In this document: positions 33,762 through 42,025 of the stretch, one piece after another
Numbering within the stretch: the first letter of the stretch is position 1
Layout: every line of letters starts with the position of its first letter
Origin: Oscillospiraceae bacterium
Lineage (GTDB): Bacteria > Bacillota > Clostridia > Oscillospirales > Acutalibacteraceae
DNA: 64,000 nucleotides
Reading direction: 5' to 3'
NCBI GenBank assembly: GCA_902774035.1
Contig: CACYHA010000005.1
Span: forward strand, 1 to 64,000
Program-made: the position numbers and the translations under genes
Notes under the pieces: generated by a model
Databases searched by the model: none
Told to the model about the DNA's origin: nothing
The model's input: only the letters and a program-made list of their open reading frames with translations

Positions 33762-33800
33762 GCAAAAAAGTGCCGACCCCAGAGGGCCGGCGCTCTTTGA
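33762..33800 (-). terminator. terminator of the CxxC-repeat protein gene
   Basis: Minus strand: GCGCCGGCCC pairs with GGGGTCGGCAC (two wobbles), then six T. Confidence 0.65.
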
Positions 33801-33812
33801 ATTTCGGTTCGG

Positions 33813-35618
33813 TCAGGTCACACTCGGAACAACGGAGCCTGCGTTTTTGTCGTAATGTCTCACGCCGCAGTCGCAATACTCTTTGATGCCGAAATACTGC
33901 CACCAGATTTTGACGAAGAAGTAAAGGATCTTTCCGTACCAAGTCTGGTTGTGGCAAATGCACTTGCACAGCACAAAGGCGCAAACGTCGCACTTGCCGT
34001 CGCTGTCGGCGTCGACATGGCTGTCTTTCTTATCGGTCTTCTGGGTCTCTTTTGCGCCGCAGAGCTCACACTTGAACTCGCCGAGGATGCCCTGGGTGCA
34101 GTCGCCGGCGGCGTCTCTGATCCACTTGTGCTGACCCTTCGGGATATCCGCACTGTCGCCGTTTTCGCCGCAGACCTTGCAATGCTGGTGCATCTTGCCG
34201 TCTTCCTTGCAGGTCGGTTCCTTGTCACGGATCCATTCCCAATCGTGGTGGCCGATCTGGGGTTCTTTCTTGTTGATCTTTTCGCCGCAGGTCATGCAGT
34301 AGCCGATGATCTCGCCGTCGGTGAAGCAGCTTCTCGGCTGATTCTTCGTGTACTTCCACTGATGCTCGTGGTTGATCGCGGGGATCATCACTTCCGCTTC
34401 GGTGACCTGCTGATAGACATAAGTGCCATCGTTCAATGTGTAGTTCTTTGCTTCTTCATCCCAAACGGTGATCCATCTTTCGATCTCTGAGCCGTCGTCC
34501 AGCTTCTGCTTTTTCGTCGGACGGATGAAGTATTCCGTCTCGCCTTCCGTCTGCGTGCAGAACTGCGAGCATTCCCAGTGACGGGTTTTCACGCCTTTTT
34601 CCGTCTGTGTTGCAGCCTTGGGGTCATACGGTCCGGTGTAGTCATGTTTGCCGGGCGCTTTGATAATAACATCCTCTGTTGATTTTCCTGCGGGCGCATA
34701 GACGTGGCCGCAGAATTTGCAGATCGTGGCGTCCATTTTATAGCCGTCTTCGAAACAGGTCACAGGTCTCTTTTTCACATCGACGATGCCGCCCTTGTGC
34801 TGCAGCGCGGGAACCTTGACAGCCTTTTCTTCCTTGGTAAGGCAGGTTTCGCAGCCCTTTGCCGCAGTCCAGCCGTCAGTCGTGCAGGTCGCCGGAATCG
34901 CAGGCGCTTTTTCAATGATATTATGCGGCTTCTTGGAAATCTCCGCGCCGCCTTCAATGTAGCGCAGGCAGTTCAGGCAGTAGTTGCCCAACTCATGGCC
35001 GACTTTCAGGCAGGTCGGTTCGATCTTGCCTCTTGCCTCAATGGCGTGGGATTCCTGCTTTGTAACGGAACCGATTTCTTCCGTTTTGTTGCAGACATCA
35101 CACTTGTGATAGATTTTGAATCCTGCCACTGTGCAGTTTGAACCGGCAGGAGCATATGCATCGCCCCAGGTGTGGGGAGTTCTGACACTGTCTTCAAAGG
35201 TTTCCGTTGTGCTGAAAACATTACAGAATTTGCACTTCTTGTAAAAAACGTTGCCGTTTTTGCAAGTAGCATCGCTCTTCTGGTGGTCGGGATCCAAAAA
35301 TGCCGGGTCGTTCTTCGGATAGTCCGTATTCGCGGGGAAGAAATGGATCACGGTTTCTTCCTGCGTGTACTCCTTGGAAAAATTCGGGCCGGAAGAAGTC
35401 ATCTGGAAATATTTGCCGCAATTGCTGCAGTGCGCATATGCCAGATTTCCGTGGCCGTCTTTACTTGCCGCTTTTGCACCTTTCGTTGTCAGATAATCCC
35501 AGTGTGTGCAGTTGGCAGTCGTTTCTTCTCCTGTCGCGAACACGCCCAAGGGAACCGCGGTCATGAGCATGAGCACGGCCAGCAGAAGCGAGAGCGATTT
35601 GATGAAAGTCTTTTTCAT
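33813..35618 (-). CDS. secreted CxxC-repeat protein
   Basis: 601 residues with a signal peptide (about 1-29, VPLGVFA). Around ten units follow on the pattern TCxxxGxxxxxCxxC (for example PTCLKVGHELGNYCLNC and RSCFTDGEIIGYCMTCG), each about 45-60 residues and rich in His, Lys and Asp; they look like small metal or disulphide knuckles. The C-terminus has CKCICHNQTWYGK, an aromatic helix (FFVKIWWQYFG) and CDCGVRHYD, a pattern I know from other Clostridia secreted proteins as a recurrent uncharacterised tail. AAGGAGAATG precedes the ATG at 35618; the longer reading overlaps the promoter. Function unknown; a surface or adhesion role is a guess. Confidence 0.75.
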   Translation of the reverse strand: MKKTFIKSLSLLLAVLMLMTAVPLGVFATGEETTANCTHWDYLTTKGAKAASKDGHGNLAYAHCSNCGKYFQMTSSGPNFSKEYTQEETVIHFFPANTDYPKNDPAFLDPDHQKSDATCKNGNVFYKKCKFCNVFSTTETFEDSVRTPHTWGDAYAPAGSNCTVAGFKIYHKCDVCNKTEEIGSVTKQESHAIEARGKIEPTCLKVGHELGNYCLNCLRYIEGGAEISKKPHNIIEKAPAIPATCTTDGWTAAKGCETCLTKEEKAVKVPALQHKGGIVDVKKRPVTCFEDGYKMDATICKFCGHVYAPAGKSTEDVIIKAPGKHDYTGPYDPKAATQTEKGVKTRHWECSQFCTQTEGETEYFIRPTKKQKLDDGSEIERWITVWDEEAKNYTLNDGTYVYQQVTEAEVMIPAINHEHQWKYTKNQPRSCFTDGEIIGYCMTCGEKINKKEPQIGHHDWEWIRDKEPTCKEDGKMHQHCKVCGENGDSADIPKGQHKWIRDAAGDCTQGILGEFKCELCGAKETQKTDKKDSHVDADSDGKCDVCAFVLCKCICHNQTWYGKILYFFVKIWWQYFGIKEYCDCGVRHYDKNAGSVVPSVT

Positions 35619-35671
35619 AAAACATTCTCCTTTTTTTGTGGCAATGAGCCAGTTTATTATTTTGCTACTAT

Positions 35672-35700
35672 AGCATAGCATTTTTTTCAGGAAAAATCAA
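35672..35700 (-). promoter_or_regulatory. sigma-A promoter of the CxxC-repeat protein gene
   Basis: Minus strand: TTGATT (35695-35700), 17-base spacer, TATGCT (35672-35677). Confidence 0.5.
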
Positions 35701-35712
35701 GTCCGTTCAAGG

Positions 35713-35745
35713 AAAAAACGCGCCTTAAATTCCGAAAGACGCGTT
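35713..35745 (-). terminator. terminator of alr
   Basis: Minus strand: AACGCG and CGCGTT arms (35717-35745) followed by a T-run; the hairpin lies between alr and the promoter at 35672. Confidence 0.6.
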
Positions 35746-35792
35746 AAGTTTTTATGAAGGGCGTAAACTTGTTGCGTGAATCTTAAAAAGAA

Positions 35793-36923
35793 TTAGGTCT
35801 CGCCGACGTAAACGCGGTGGACGCGGGGCATGAAATTGCAGATCACTTCGTAGCCGAAGGAGCCGATTTTTGCGCCGATGCCGTCCGCCGTGAGGGTGTG
35901 TACGCCGTCTGTGCCGAGGATGACGACCTCGTCGCCGGGCTTCACGTCCCCCGCCCCGGTCACATCGACCATGATCTGATCCATGCAGACCTTGCCGACC
36001 ACAGGCGCTTCGATCCCGCCGACCAGAACGCTGCCGCAGCCGGTGAAAGCGCGGTTGAAGCCGTCGGCATAGCCGATGCTGACCGTGGCGATCCTGCGGC
36101 GGTCGGGAGCGATGTAGGCGCGGCCGTAGCCGATGGCGGTTCCGGGTTCCACGGTCTTGACGTGGATCACATGGCTGAAAACCTGCATTGCCGGGCGCAG
36201 ATGAACCTTCGATTTGTTGACCTCGTCCGAGGGATAGAGGCCGTAGAGCGCGATGCCCAGCCGCACCATGTCGTAGCGGCGGTCGAACTCCATGGCGCCG
36301 GCGCTGTTGCAGATGTGGCGAATGGGAATGCTGACGCCCCGGCGCTCCAGCATGGAAAGAAAAGCGTCGAAACAGGCGGTCTGCTTTTCGGCTTCGGTCT
36401 TGTCGGCGCAGTCTGCGGTGGCGTAGTGGCTGAAAACGCCCTCCACGCAAAGATTCGGCAGGGCGGCGATCTCCGCCGCGGCATCGGCAGCGTCCTCTGT
36501 CACGGGGAAGCCGATCCGGCCCATGCCGGTATCCACGGCGATGTGGACCACAGCGGTTTTGCCGTGCTCCTTCGCTTTGGCGGAAAGCAGCTTCGCCTCG
36601 TCGATGTTATAGAGCGCCGCGCGGATGTCATGCTCCAGCAGCGCGTCGTATTCCTGCGGGTCGGTATAGGAGAGGATCAGGATCGGCTTTTGAATGCCGG
36701 CCTGCCGCAGCTCCACGCCCTCATCCACCGCCGAAACGGCAAAGAAATCCGTGCGGCTTTCCAACTGACGCGCCACGGCGACCGCCCCGTGGCCGTAGGC
36801 GTCGGCTTTCACGATGGAAAGCACCTTGACCCCCGCCGGCAACAGGGCGCGCAGCGAATCAAAGTTTTGCGCGATCGCGCCGAGGTCGATCTGCGCGTAG
36901 GTTCTGTAATAACGGTTGTTCAA
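35793..36923 (-). CDS. alr: alanine racemase
   Basis: 376 residues. It makes D-Ala for peptidoglycan with PLP. The PLP Lys is residue 39 in VKADAYGHG; the second catalytic base Tyr is in SIGYADGF, and NSAGAMEF and RLGIALYGLYP are family segments. The TTG at 36923 (LNNRYYRTYAQIDL) is chosen because GGAAGGGG lies upstream and the homologous N-terminus begins there; an ATG 18 codons earlier is possible. It stands alone between the CxxC protein and the ABC exporter. ddl and murF, which use its product, are at 48.7-51.6 kb. Confidence 0.94.
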   Translation of the reverse strand: MNNRYYRTYAQIDLGAIAQNFDSLRALLPAGVKVLSIVKADAYGHGAVAVARQLESRTDFFAVSAVDEGVELRQAGIQKPILILSYTDPQEYDALLEHDIRAALYNIDEAKLLSAKAKEHGKTAVVHIAVDTGMGRIGFPVTEDAADAAAEIAALPNLCVEGVFSHYATADCADKTEAEKQTACFDAFLSMLERRGVSIPIRHICNSAGAMEFDRRYDMVRLGIALYGLYPSDEVNKSKVHLRPAMQVFSHVIHVKTVEPGTAIGYGRAYIAPDRRRIATVSIGYADGFNRAFTGCGSVLVGGIEAPVVGKVCMDQIMVDVTGAGDVKPGDEVVILGTDGVHTLTADGIGAKIGSFGYEVICNFMPRVHRVYVGET

Positions 36924-37014
36924 GCCTGAACAGCCCCTTCCGAGAGAATATCCGTATTCCAAACAATGCGGAAACATAGCGTTTGATGCACCGATCCGGG
37001 GATCGATGAAAAAC

Positions 37015-39144
37015 TCAGGTCATTTCGAACATGCCGGTGTAAAGCTGGTAATACTTTCCGCCGTAGTCGATCAAGCTCTGGTGGTCGCCGTGTTCGATGA
37101 TCTCGCCGTCCTCCAGCACAACGATGTTCTGGCTGTTGCGCACGGTGGAAAGGCGGTGGGCGATGACCAGCACGGTCTTGCCGTCCATGAGCTGATCCAT
37201 GCCCTTTTCGATCTGGCGCTCGGTGCGCGTGTCCACGGAGCTGGTGGCTTCGTCAAGCACCAGCAGCGGACGGTCGGAGACCGCGGCGCGGGCGATGTTC
37301 AAAAGCTGGCCCTGGCCCTGGCTGATGTTCACGCCGTCGGCGCGCAGGCTCGTTTCGTAGCCCTCCGGCAGCTTTTCGATGAAGGAGTGGGCGTTGGCGA
37401 GCTTGGCCGCGGCAACGATCTCCTCGTCGGTGGCGTCGAGCTTGCCGTAGCGGATGTTTTCGGCGATCGTTCCGGCAAACAGGCGGGCGTCCTGGAGCAC
37501 AAAGGCCATGGACGAGCGCAGATCGGCTTTTTTGATGTCCTTGATGTTGATGCCGTCGATGGTGATCTCGCCCTCTTCGACTTCATAGAAGCGGTTGATG
37601 AGGTTCGTGATCGTGGTCTTGCCCGCGCCCGTGGAGCCGACAAAGGCCAGCTTCTGGCCGCTGTTGGCGTGGGTCGTGACATGCTTGATCACGTTGCGGC
37701 CCTCTTCGTAGGCGAAGGTCAGATCCTTGATATCCACTTCGCAGTGCACGGGAACATACTGCGCCGTTCCGTCTTCCTGCGGCACCTTCCAGGCGAGGGA
37801 GCCGTTTTCGGCGTCTTCCTCATAGCCCATGATGCCCTCCACGACCTTGGCGAGGGTCACGTTGCCGTTGTCCTCTTCAAAGGGCGTGTCGAGCACTTCG
37901 AAGATACGCTCCGCGCCGGCGAGCGCCGAGATCAGCGAGCTGTAGCAGCCGGCGATGGAGATCACCGGGCCGCCGTAGCCGGAGGCATAGTTCAGATAAA
38001 CGATCAGGTTGGCCACGCTCATCTTGCCCTTGAGCACCATGCCGACGCCCAGCGTGACGGAGATCGCGTAGTTCACGCGGGCGATCATGGAAACGATGGG
38101 ACCCATGAAGCCGCCGATGATGTTCGCCTTGACGCCGATCTTCCGGTAGTTCTCGTTCAGCTCGTTGAAGCGCGCCTTGCTGCGCTCTTCAAAGCAGAAG
38201 ACCTTGACGGCCTTGATGCCGCGGATGTATTCCTCCATGTAGCCGTTGCATTCGCCCATGGCCTTCTGGTGCTTTTTGAACAACGGCGAGCAAAGGTTCG
38301 TGATGCCGATCACAACGAGCACCATCAGCACCACGGCGAAGGTCAGCGTCAGCGTGATCTTCCAACTGTAGTAGATCATGATGGAAAGGGTCATGACCGC
38401 CTGGATGGTGGAGGAAATGATGGTCGGAAAGCTGTCGTTGACCAGGTCGTTGATGCGGGCAACGTCGCTGGTGAAGCGGCTCATGATCTCGCCGGTCTTG
38501 TGCCGGTCGAAATAGCCGACGGGGAGATACTGCAGATGGTTGAACAGGTCGCGCCGCAGGGTCTTCACGGTGTCCACCGTGATATGCAGCATGAGCTTGG
38601 TATAGATGATCGCCATGGTGGAGGAAAGCAGGTTGGCGATCGCCATCATCACGATATAGCGGATGATGACCGCCATGGCGGAATGATGATCCATGTTGCC
38701 TTTGACGACCACCTGTTCGAGCGTGTCGTAGATCGGCTGCATCAGCAGGGCGGCAACCGTGCCGATGCCGGTGGAGAGCATGACGCAGATCGCAACGATG
38801 ATGAGTCTGCGCTTATGCACCGTGATATAGGAGATCAGACGCTTGGCCGCCTTTTTGATATCCTTCGGTTTGTTCTTTTCTTTCTTTTTCTGTTCTTCGA
38901 GTTCTTCTTCCGTCAGCTCTTTTTTCCGGCGTTTATGGCCGGGTTTCGCAGCTCTGTCCTTCCGGCCTGCCTCTTTGGCGGGCGCGTCCGTCACGGTTTC
39001 GTCTTTCACGGGAGATTCGGCGACGGTTTCGTCGATGACGGGAGATTCGGCGACGGTTTCGTCTTTCACGGGAGATTCGGCGACGGTTTCGTCGATGACG
39101 GAGGGCGTGTTCTTTTCTTCGATGGGCGGGTTCTTTTCACTCAT
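37015..39144 (-). CDS. ABC exporter half-transporter with extended repeat N-terminus
   Basis: 709 residues. The first 75 residues are a hydrophilic tail with 10-residue repeats DETVAESPV(K/I) followed by a basic stretch. Six membrane segments lie between about 90 and 390, and the ATPase domain from about 460 has Walker A GSTGAGKTT, signature ISQGQGQLL (SQGQ in place of SGGQ) and Walker B LLVLDEATSSVD with the catalytic Glu. It overlaps its partner by four bases and should form a heterodimer with it. The substrate (drug, lipid or peptide) is not readable. Confidence 0.9.
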   Translation of the reverse strand: MSEKNPPIEEKNTPSVIDETVAESPVKDETVAESPVIDETVAESPVKDETVTDAPAKEAGRKDRAAKPGHKRRKKELTEEELEEQKKKEKNKPKDIKKAAKRLISYITVHKRRLIIVAICVMLSTGIGTVAALLMQPIYDTLEQVVVKGNMDHHSAMAVIIRYIVMMAIANLLSSTMAIIYTKLMLHITVDTVKTLRRDLFNHLQYLPVGYFDRHKTGEIMSRFTSDVARINDLVNDSFPTIISSTIQAVMTLSIMIYYSWKITLTLTFAVVLMVLVVIGITNLCSPLFKKHQKAMGECNGYMEEYIRGIKAVKVFCFEERSKARFNELNENYRKIGVKANIIGGFMGPIVSMIARVNYAISVTLGVGMVLKGKMSVANLIVYLNYASGYGGPVISIAGCYSSLISALAGAERIFEVLDTPFEEDNGNVTLAKVVEGIMGYEEDAENGSLAWKVPQEDGTAQYVPVHCEVDIKDLTFAYEEGRNVIKHVTTHANSGQKLAFVGSTGAGKTTITNLINRFYEVEEGEITIDGINIKDIKKADLRSSMAFVLQDARLFAGTIAENIRYGKLDATDEEIVAAAKLANAHSFIEKLPEGYETSLRADGVNISQGQGQLLNIARAAVSDRPLLVLDEATSSVDTRTERQIEKGMDQLMDGKTVLVIAHRLSTVRNSQNIVVLEDGEIIEHGDHQSLIDYGGKYYQLYTGMFEMT
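38992..39100. repeat. 30-base in-frame tandem repeat in the exporter N-terminus
   Basis: About three and a half units of 30 bases; alternate units differ in the same positions, giving a 60-base higher-order period. It encodes DETVAESPV(K/I). Confidence 0.9.
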
Positions 39145-40964
39145 TGCGCCAACACTCCTTCCTGCTGAGATACGAAGATCTCCTGATAGATCTTGTTGTT
39201 TTTGACAAGCTCGTCATGCGTGCCCATGCCGCAGATCCTGCCGTCGTCAAGAACGACGATGCGGTCGGCGTCCATGATGGACGTGATGCGCTGGGCGATG
39301 ATGATCTTGGTGATGTCCTTGAACGCATCCGTGCGAAGCTGGGCGCGCACCTGCGCGTCCGTTGCGGTATCCACCGCGCTGGTGGAATCGTCAAGAATGA
39401 GCACCTTCGGCTTTTTGATGAAGGCGCGGGCCATGCAAAGGCGCTGGCGCTGGCCGCCGGAGACGGTGTTGCCGCCGTGGCCGAGCTCGGTCTCGTAGCC
39501 CTTTTCCTTTTCCATGATAAAGTCATGCGCCTGGGCGGCCTTTGCCGCTTCGATCACTTCCTCGTCCGTGGCGTCCAGCTTGCCCCAGCGGATGTTTTCG
39601 GCGATCGTGCCGGAGAAGAGCATCGTTTGCTGCAGCACCACGGAAACGCCCTCGCGCAGGTTTGTGAACTTATAGTCCTTTACATTTTCGCCGCCGACCA
39701 GGACCTCGCCCTCGGTCGCGTCATACAGGCGCGGGATCAGGTTGACCAGCGTGGACTTTGCGCTGCCCGTGGCGCCGATGATGCCGAGCATCTCGCCCGA
39801 CCGCACGGAAAGATTGATGTTTTCGAGAATGTTCTTTTCCGCCTCTTCGCTGTATTTGAAGCTGACGTTCCGGAACTCCACGGCGCCGTTTTTCACCTGC
39901 AGCATGGGGTCGCCGTCGTTGTCGTTGATCGCCGGTTCTTCGTTGAAAACCTCGTTGACGCGGGAGATGGAAGCGCGGGCAACGATCATGGACACGAAGA
40001 CCATCAGGATCACCATCAGCGAAGAAAGCACCTGGGCGATATAGCTGACGAAGGCGGTGAGCTGGCCGATGGTCAGGCCGTCCGTCACGCCGGCGAATTT
40101 ATCCTTGATGATGGTGTTGCTGCCGTAGAGCATCGTGAAGATCGAGCAGGCATACATCACGATCATGATGAAGGGCGAAATGAAGATGATCAGCGTCTGG
40201 GCGCGGATATTGGCGTCCGCCACCGCCTCGATGATCTTCTGGAAGCGGCTCTTTTCATATTCTTCACGCACAAAGGTTTTCACCACGCGGATGCCGTTGA
40301 TGTTGCCGCGCAGCGTACCGTTGAAATCGTCGGTGCGCTTGAGCATTTCCTTGAACAGCGGCACGGCCTTTTTGCCAAGAACGATCAGGATCAGGGCGAT
40401 GGCCGGGATCGCGGCATAGAAGATGCGCGACATCTTGGTGCTGATGTTCAGCGCGTACTGCAGCGCCATGATGAGCGTGAACGGGCCTTTGATGAAGATC
40501 ACGATGATGTTGGAAAACAGCGACTGGATGCGGGAGGTGTCGGAGATCATGCGGGTGATCAGCGAACCGACCTTCAGCTTATCGATGTTTTCAAAGGAAA
40601 GGTCCTGGATCTTGTTGAACAGCGCCGAGCGCATGTTGGCGCCGAAGCCCATGGTCGCGATGGAAGAACAGCGCGACGAGATATAGCCCACGATGAGCGT
40701 GAGCAGGCAGAAGCCCAGCATTTCCAGCAGCTTCATGTGCAGGGTATGCATGGAAAACTCCGGCGTGTCGGCAAGATAGATGTAGTCCACCAGGTCGCCC
40801 ATGATCTTCACGAGCTGCAGACCGATGATGACGTCGACGAACACCATCACCGGCGTCATCAGCGTCAGGATCCAATAGCCCTTGATGAAACCGAGATAGC
40901 GTTTCACATTGCCTTTTTGTTTTGGTTCTTTTGTTTTTTCTGCGGTTGGTTTTTGTTTGGCCAA
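39141..40964 (-). CDS. ABC exporter half-transporter (degenerate-site partner)
   Basis: 607 residues. Six membrane segments (about 30-330) and an ATPase domain with Walker A GATGSAKST, canonical signature TVSGGQRQRL and Walker B VLILDDSTSAVD, in which Asp stands where the catalytic Glu should be. Together with the SQGQ signature of the partner this gives one impaired and one competent nucleotide site, as in heterodimeric exporters such as TM287/288 or BmrCD. The start is TTG at 40964 with a TGGGGGTC site. The ATGA overlap couples it to the second gene. No promoter is recognised in the repeat-filled upstream region. Confidence 0.9.
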   Translation of the reverse strand: MAKQKPTAEKTKEPKQKGNVKRYLGFIKGYWILTLMTPVMVFVDVIIGLQLVKIMGDLVDYIYLADTPEFSMHTLHMKLLEMLGFCLLTLIVGYISSRCSSIATMGFGANMRSALFNKIQDLSFENIDKLKVGSLITRMISDTSRIQSLFSNIIVIFIKGPFTLIMALQYALNISTKMSRIFYAAIPAIALILIVLGKKAVPLFKEMLKRTDDFNGTLRGNINGIRVVKTFVREEYEKSRFQKIIEAVADANIRAQTLIIFISPFIMIVMYACSIFTMLYGSNTIIKDKFAGVTDGLTIGQLTAFVSYIAQVLSSLMVILMVFVSMIVARASISRVNEVFNEEPAINDNDGDPMLQVKNGAVEFRNVSFKYSEEAEKNILENINLSVRSGEMLGIIGATGSAKSTLVNLIPRLYDATEGEVLVGGENVKDYKFTNLREGVSVVLQQTMLFSGTIAENIRWGKLDATDEEVIEAAKAAQAHDFIMEKEKGYETELGHGGNTVSGGQRQRLCMARAFIKKPKVLILDDSTSAVDTATDAQVRAQLRTDAFKDITKIIIAQRITSIMDADRIVVLDDGRICGMGTHDELVKNNKIYQEIFVSQQEGVLAQ

Positions 40965-40990
40965 TCGAGAGACCCCCAGTCCTAGATGTT

Positions 40991-41025
40991 ATTAGAAATT
41001 AGATGTTAGATATTAGATATTAGAT
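40991..41025. repeat. heptamer tandem repeat (ATTAGAT type)
   Basis: Five units with an exact 7-base period, four of them differing at most in one base; it lies at the start of the 110-base repeat array. Confidence 0.8.
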
Positions 41026-41353
41026 CAGAAGGGCGCCGCGCTGCGCGTGATGCGCCGATCTGTGTGGATGTCGAGAAAATAGATTACCACACGAAGGGGA
41101 GCAGACGGTACTTTCCCTTTTTGCAAGATGTTAGATCAGAAGGGCGCCGCGCTGCGCGTGATGCGCCGATCTGTGTGGATGTCGAGAAAATAGATTACCA
41201 CACGAAGGGGAGCAAACGGTACTTTCCCTTTTGCAAGATGTTAGATCAGAAGGGCGCCGCGCTGCGCGTGATGCGCCGTTCTGTGTGGATGTCGATAATC
41301 ATCAGCTATATTACCACACGAAAGGGAGCAGACGGTACGTTACCTTTTTGCAA
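41016..41353. repeat. three tandem copies of a 110-111 base repeat including a gene 3' end
   Basis: Copies at 41016-41126, 41127-41236 and 41237-41353. The first two are nearly identical. The third (closest to the gene) includes the last codons and stop of the ICMT-family gene and has a 10-base replacement by 15 bases. Each copy keeps a YRLLPFVW-stop coding stretch on the minus strand. Confidence 0.9.
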
Positions 41354-41982
41354 TAGGCGTCGTAGCCTTCCAGCCCCTGCAGCAGCACCGCCTCTTCGTT
41401 TTTGATGCGAAGAACGATGATCGGGATATAAAAAAGCAGGATGGCAAAGGAGATCGGCGAGCCGAGCACAATCCCCATGGAGAGAAAGAGAAGCACCGTT
41501 GCGCTGTACATCGGGTGGCGGATCACGCCGTAAAGCCCGGTGTCGATCACGGCCTGCTGCGCCTGAATCTCAACGGTTCGGGAAAGGAACGTGTTTTCGC
41601 GCAGAACCTCGCCATACATCGCATAGGCCGCCAGAAACACCGCCGCCGCGATCCAAACCGCCCAAGGCGGAAGTACGAGCCACGAAAAGCGGAAATTCAG
41701 CCCCGCAACGGCAAACGCGGCAAGGAACATCACACCGCTCAGCACAACAACAATTTTTTGTTCCCGCTCGTCCTCTTTCGCGTTCAAACGCTTTTTCAAC
41801 AGCTCCGGATCGCGGAACATCAGAAGGATACCGGCGATCAGCATCGGAACAAACAGCAGCGCCATCAGCAGCCAGCCGTTCCAAAAGCGCAGCGTTCCGG
41901 CAGGCAGGAACAGCAGCAGTCCGACGACCGCAAGTCCGGCAAAGAACTTGCCGAATGCCCGAATGATCAGGGATTTATCCAT
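41311..41982 (-). CDS. isoprenylcysteine carboxyl methyltransferase (ICMT)-family membrane protein
   Basis: 223 residues. Five membrane segments (about 10-30, 38-58, 80-100, 106-125 and 168-190) and the SAM-binding C-terminal pattern GVIRHPMYSATVLLFLSMG (about 144-162), then YDAYCKKVTYRLLPFVW at the end. Bacterial members are called methyltransferases by homology; the substrate in Firmicutes is unknown. The start MDKSLII at 41982 has CCGGAGGGC 5-6 bases upstream; the longer reading lacks one. The end of the gene is copied twice downstream in a tandem repeat. Confidence 0.85.
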   Translation of the reverse strand: MDKSLIIRAFGKFFAGLAVVGLLLFLPAGTLRFWNGWLLMALLFVPMLIAGILLMFRDPELLKKRLNAKEDEREQKIVVVLSGVMFLAAFAVAGLNFRFSWLVLPPWAVWIAAAVFLAAYAMYGEVLRENTFLSRTVEIQAQQAVIDTGLYGVIRHPMYSATVLLFLSMGIVLGSPISFAILLFYIPIIVLRIKNEEAVLLQGLEGYDAYCKKVTYRLLPFVW

Positions 41983-42025
41983 AGAAGCCCTCCGGTGAAA
42001 TGCAGAATTCCGCATTCCGAATTGT

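Larger units (their letters stand above)
32928..33812. other. 885-base T-rich non-coding stretch
   Basis: No convincing gene. The plus strand is strongly T-rich (many T4-T7 runs), and short ORFs are Phe-rich low complexity. It holds the lysozyme-gene promoter (33066-33094), a GC hairpin ACCGCCCCGGGGGCGGT (33286-33302), an inverted repeat TGAAAGAT/ATCTTTCA around 33430, a 19-base direct repeat and the terminator of the minus-strand gene at 33813. A 40-codon frame (33046 to 32924, minus) overlaps the lysozyme-gene ATG but has no ribosome site. Confidence 0.6.

Noticed and set aside
33027-33886. several short plus-strand frames in the T-rich gap
   Set aside because: Phe/Arg/Ser-rich low complexity, no ribosome sites, and mutually overlapping.
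41016-41353. possible CRISPR array
   Set aside because: Units are 110 bases, directly adjacent, without spacers, and contain a gene 3' end; no cas genes nearby.
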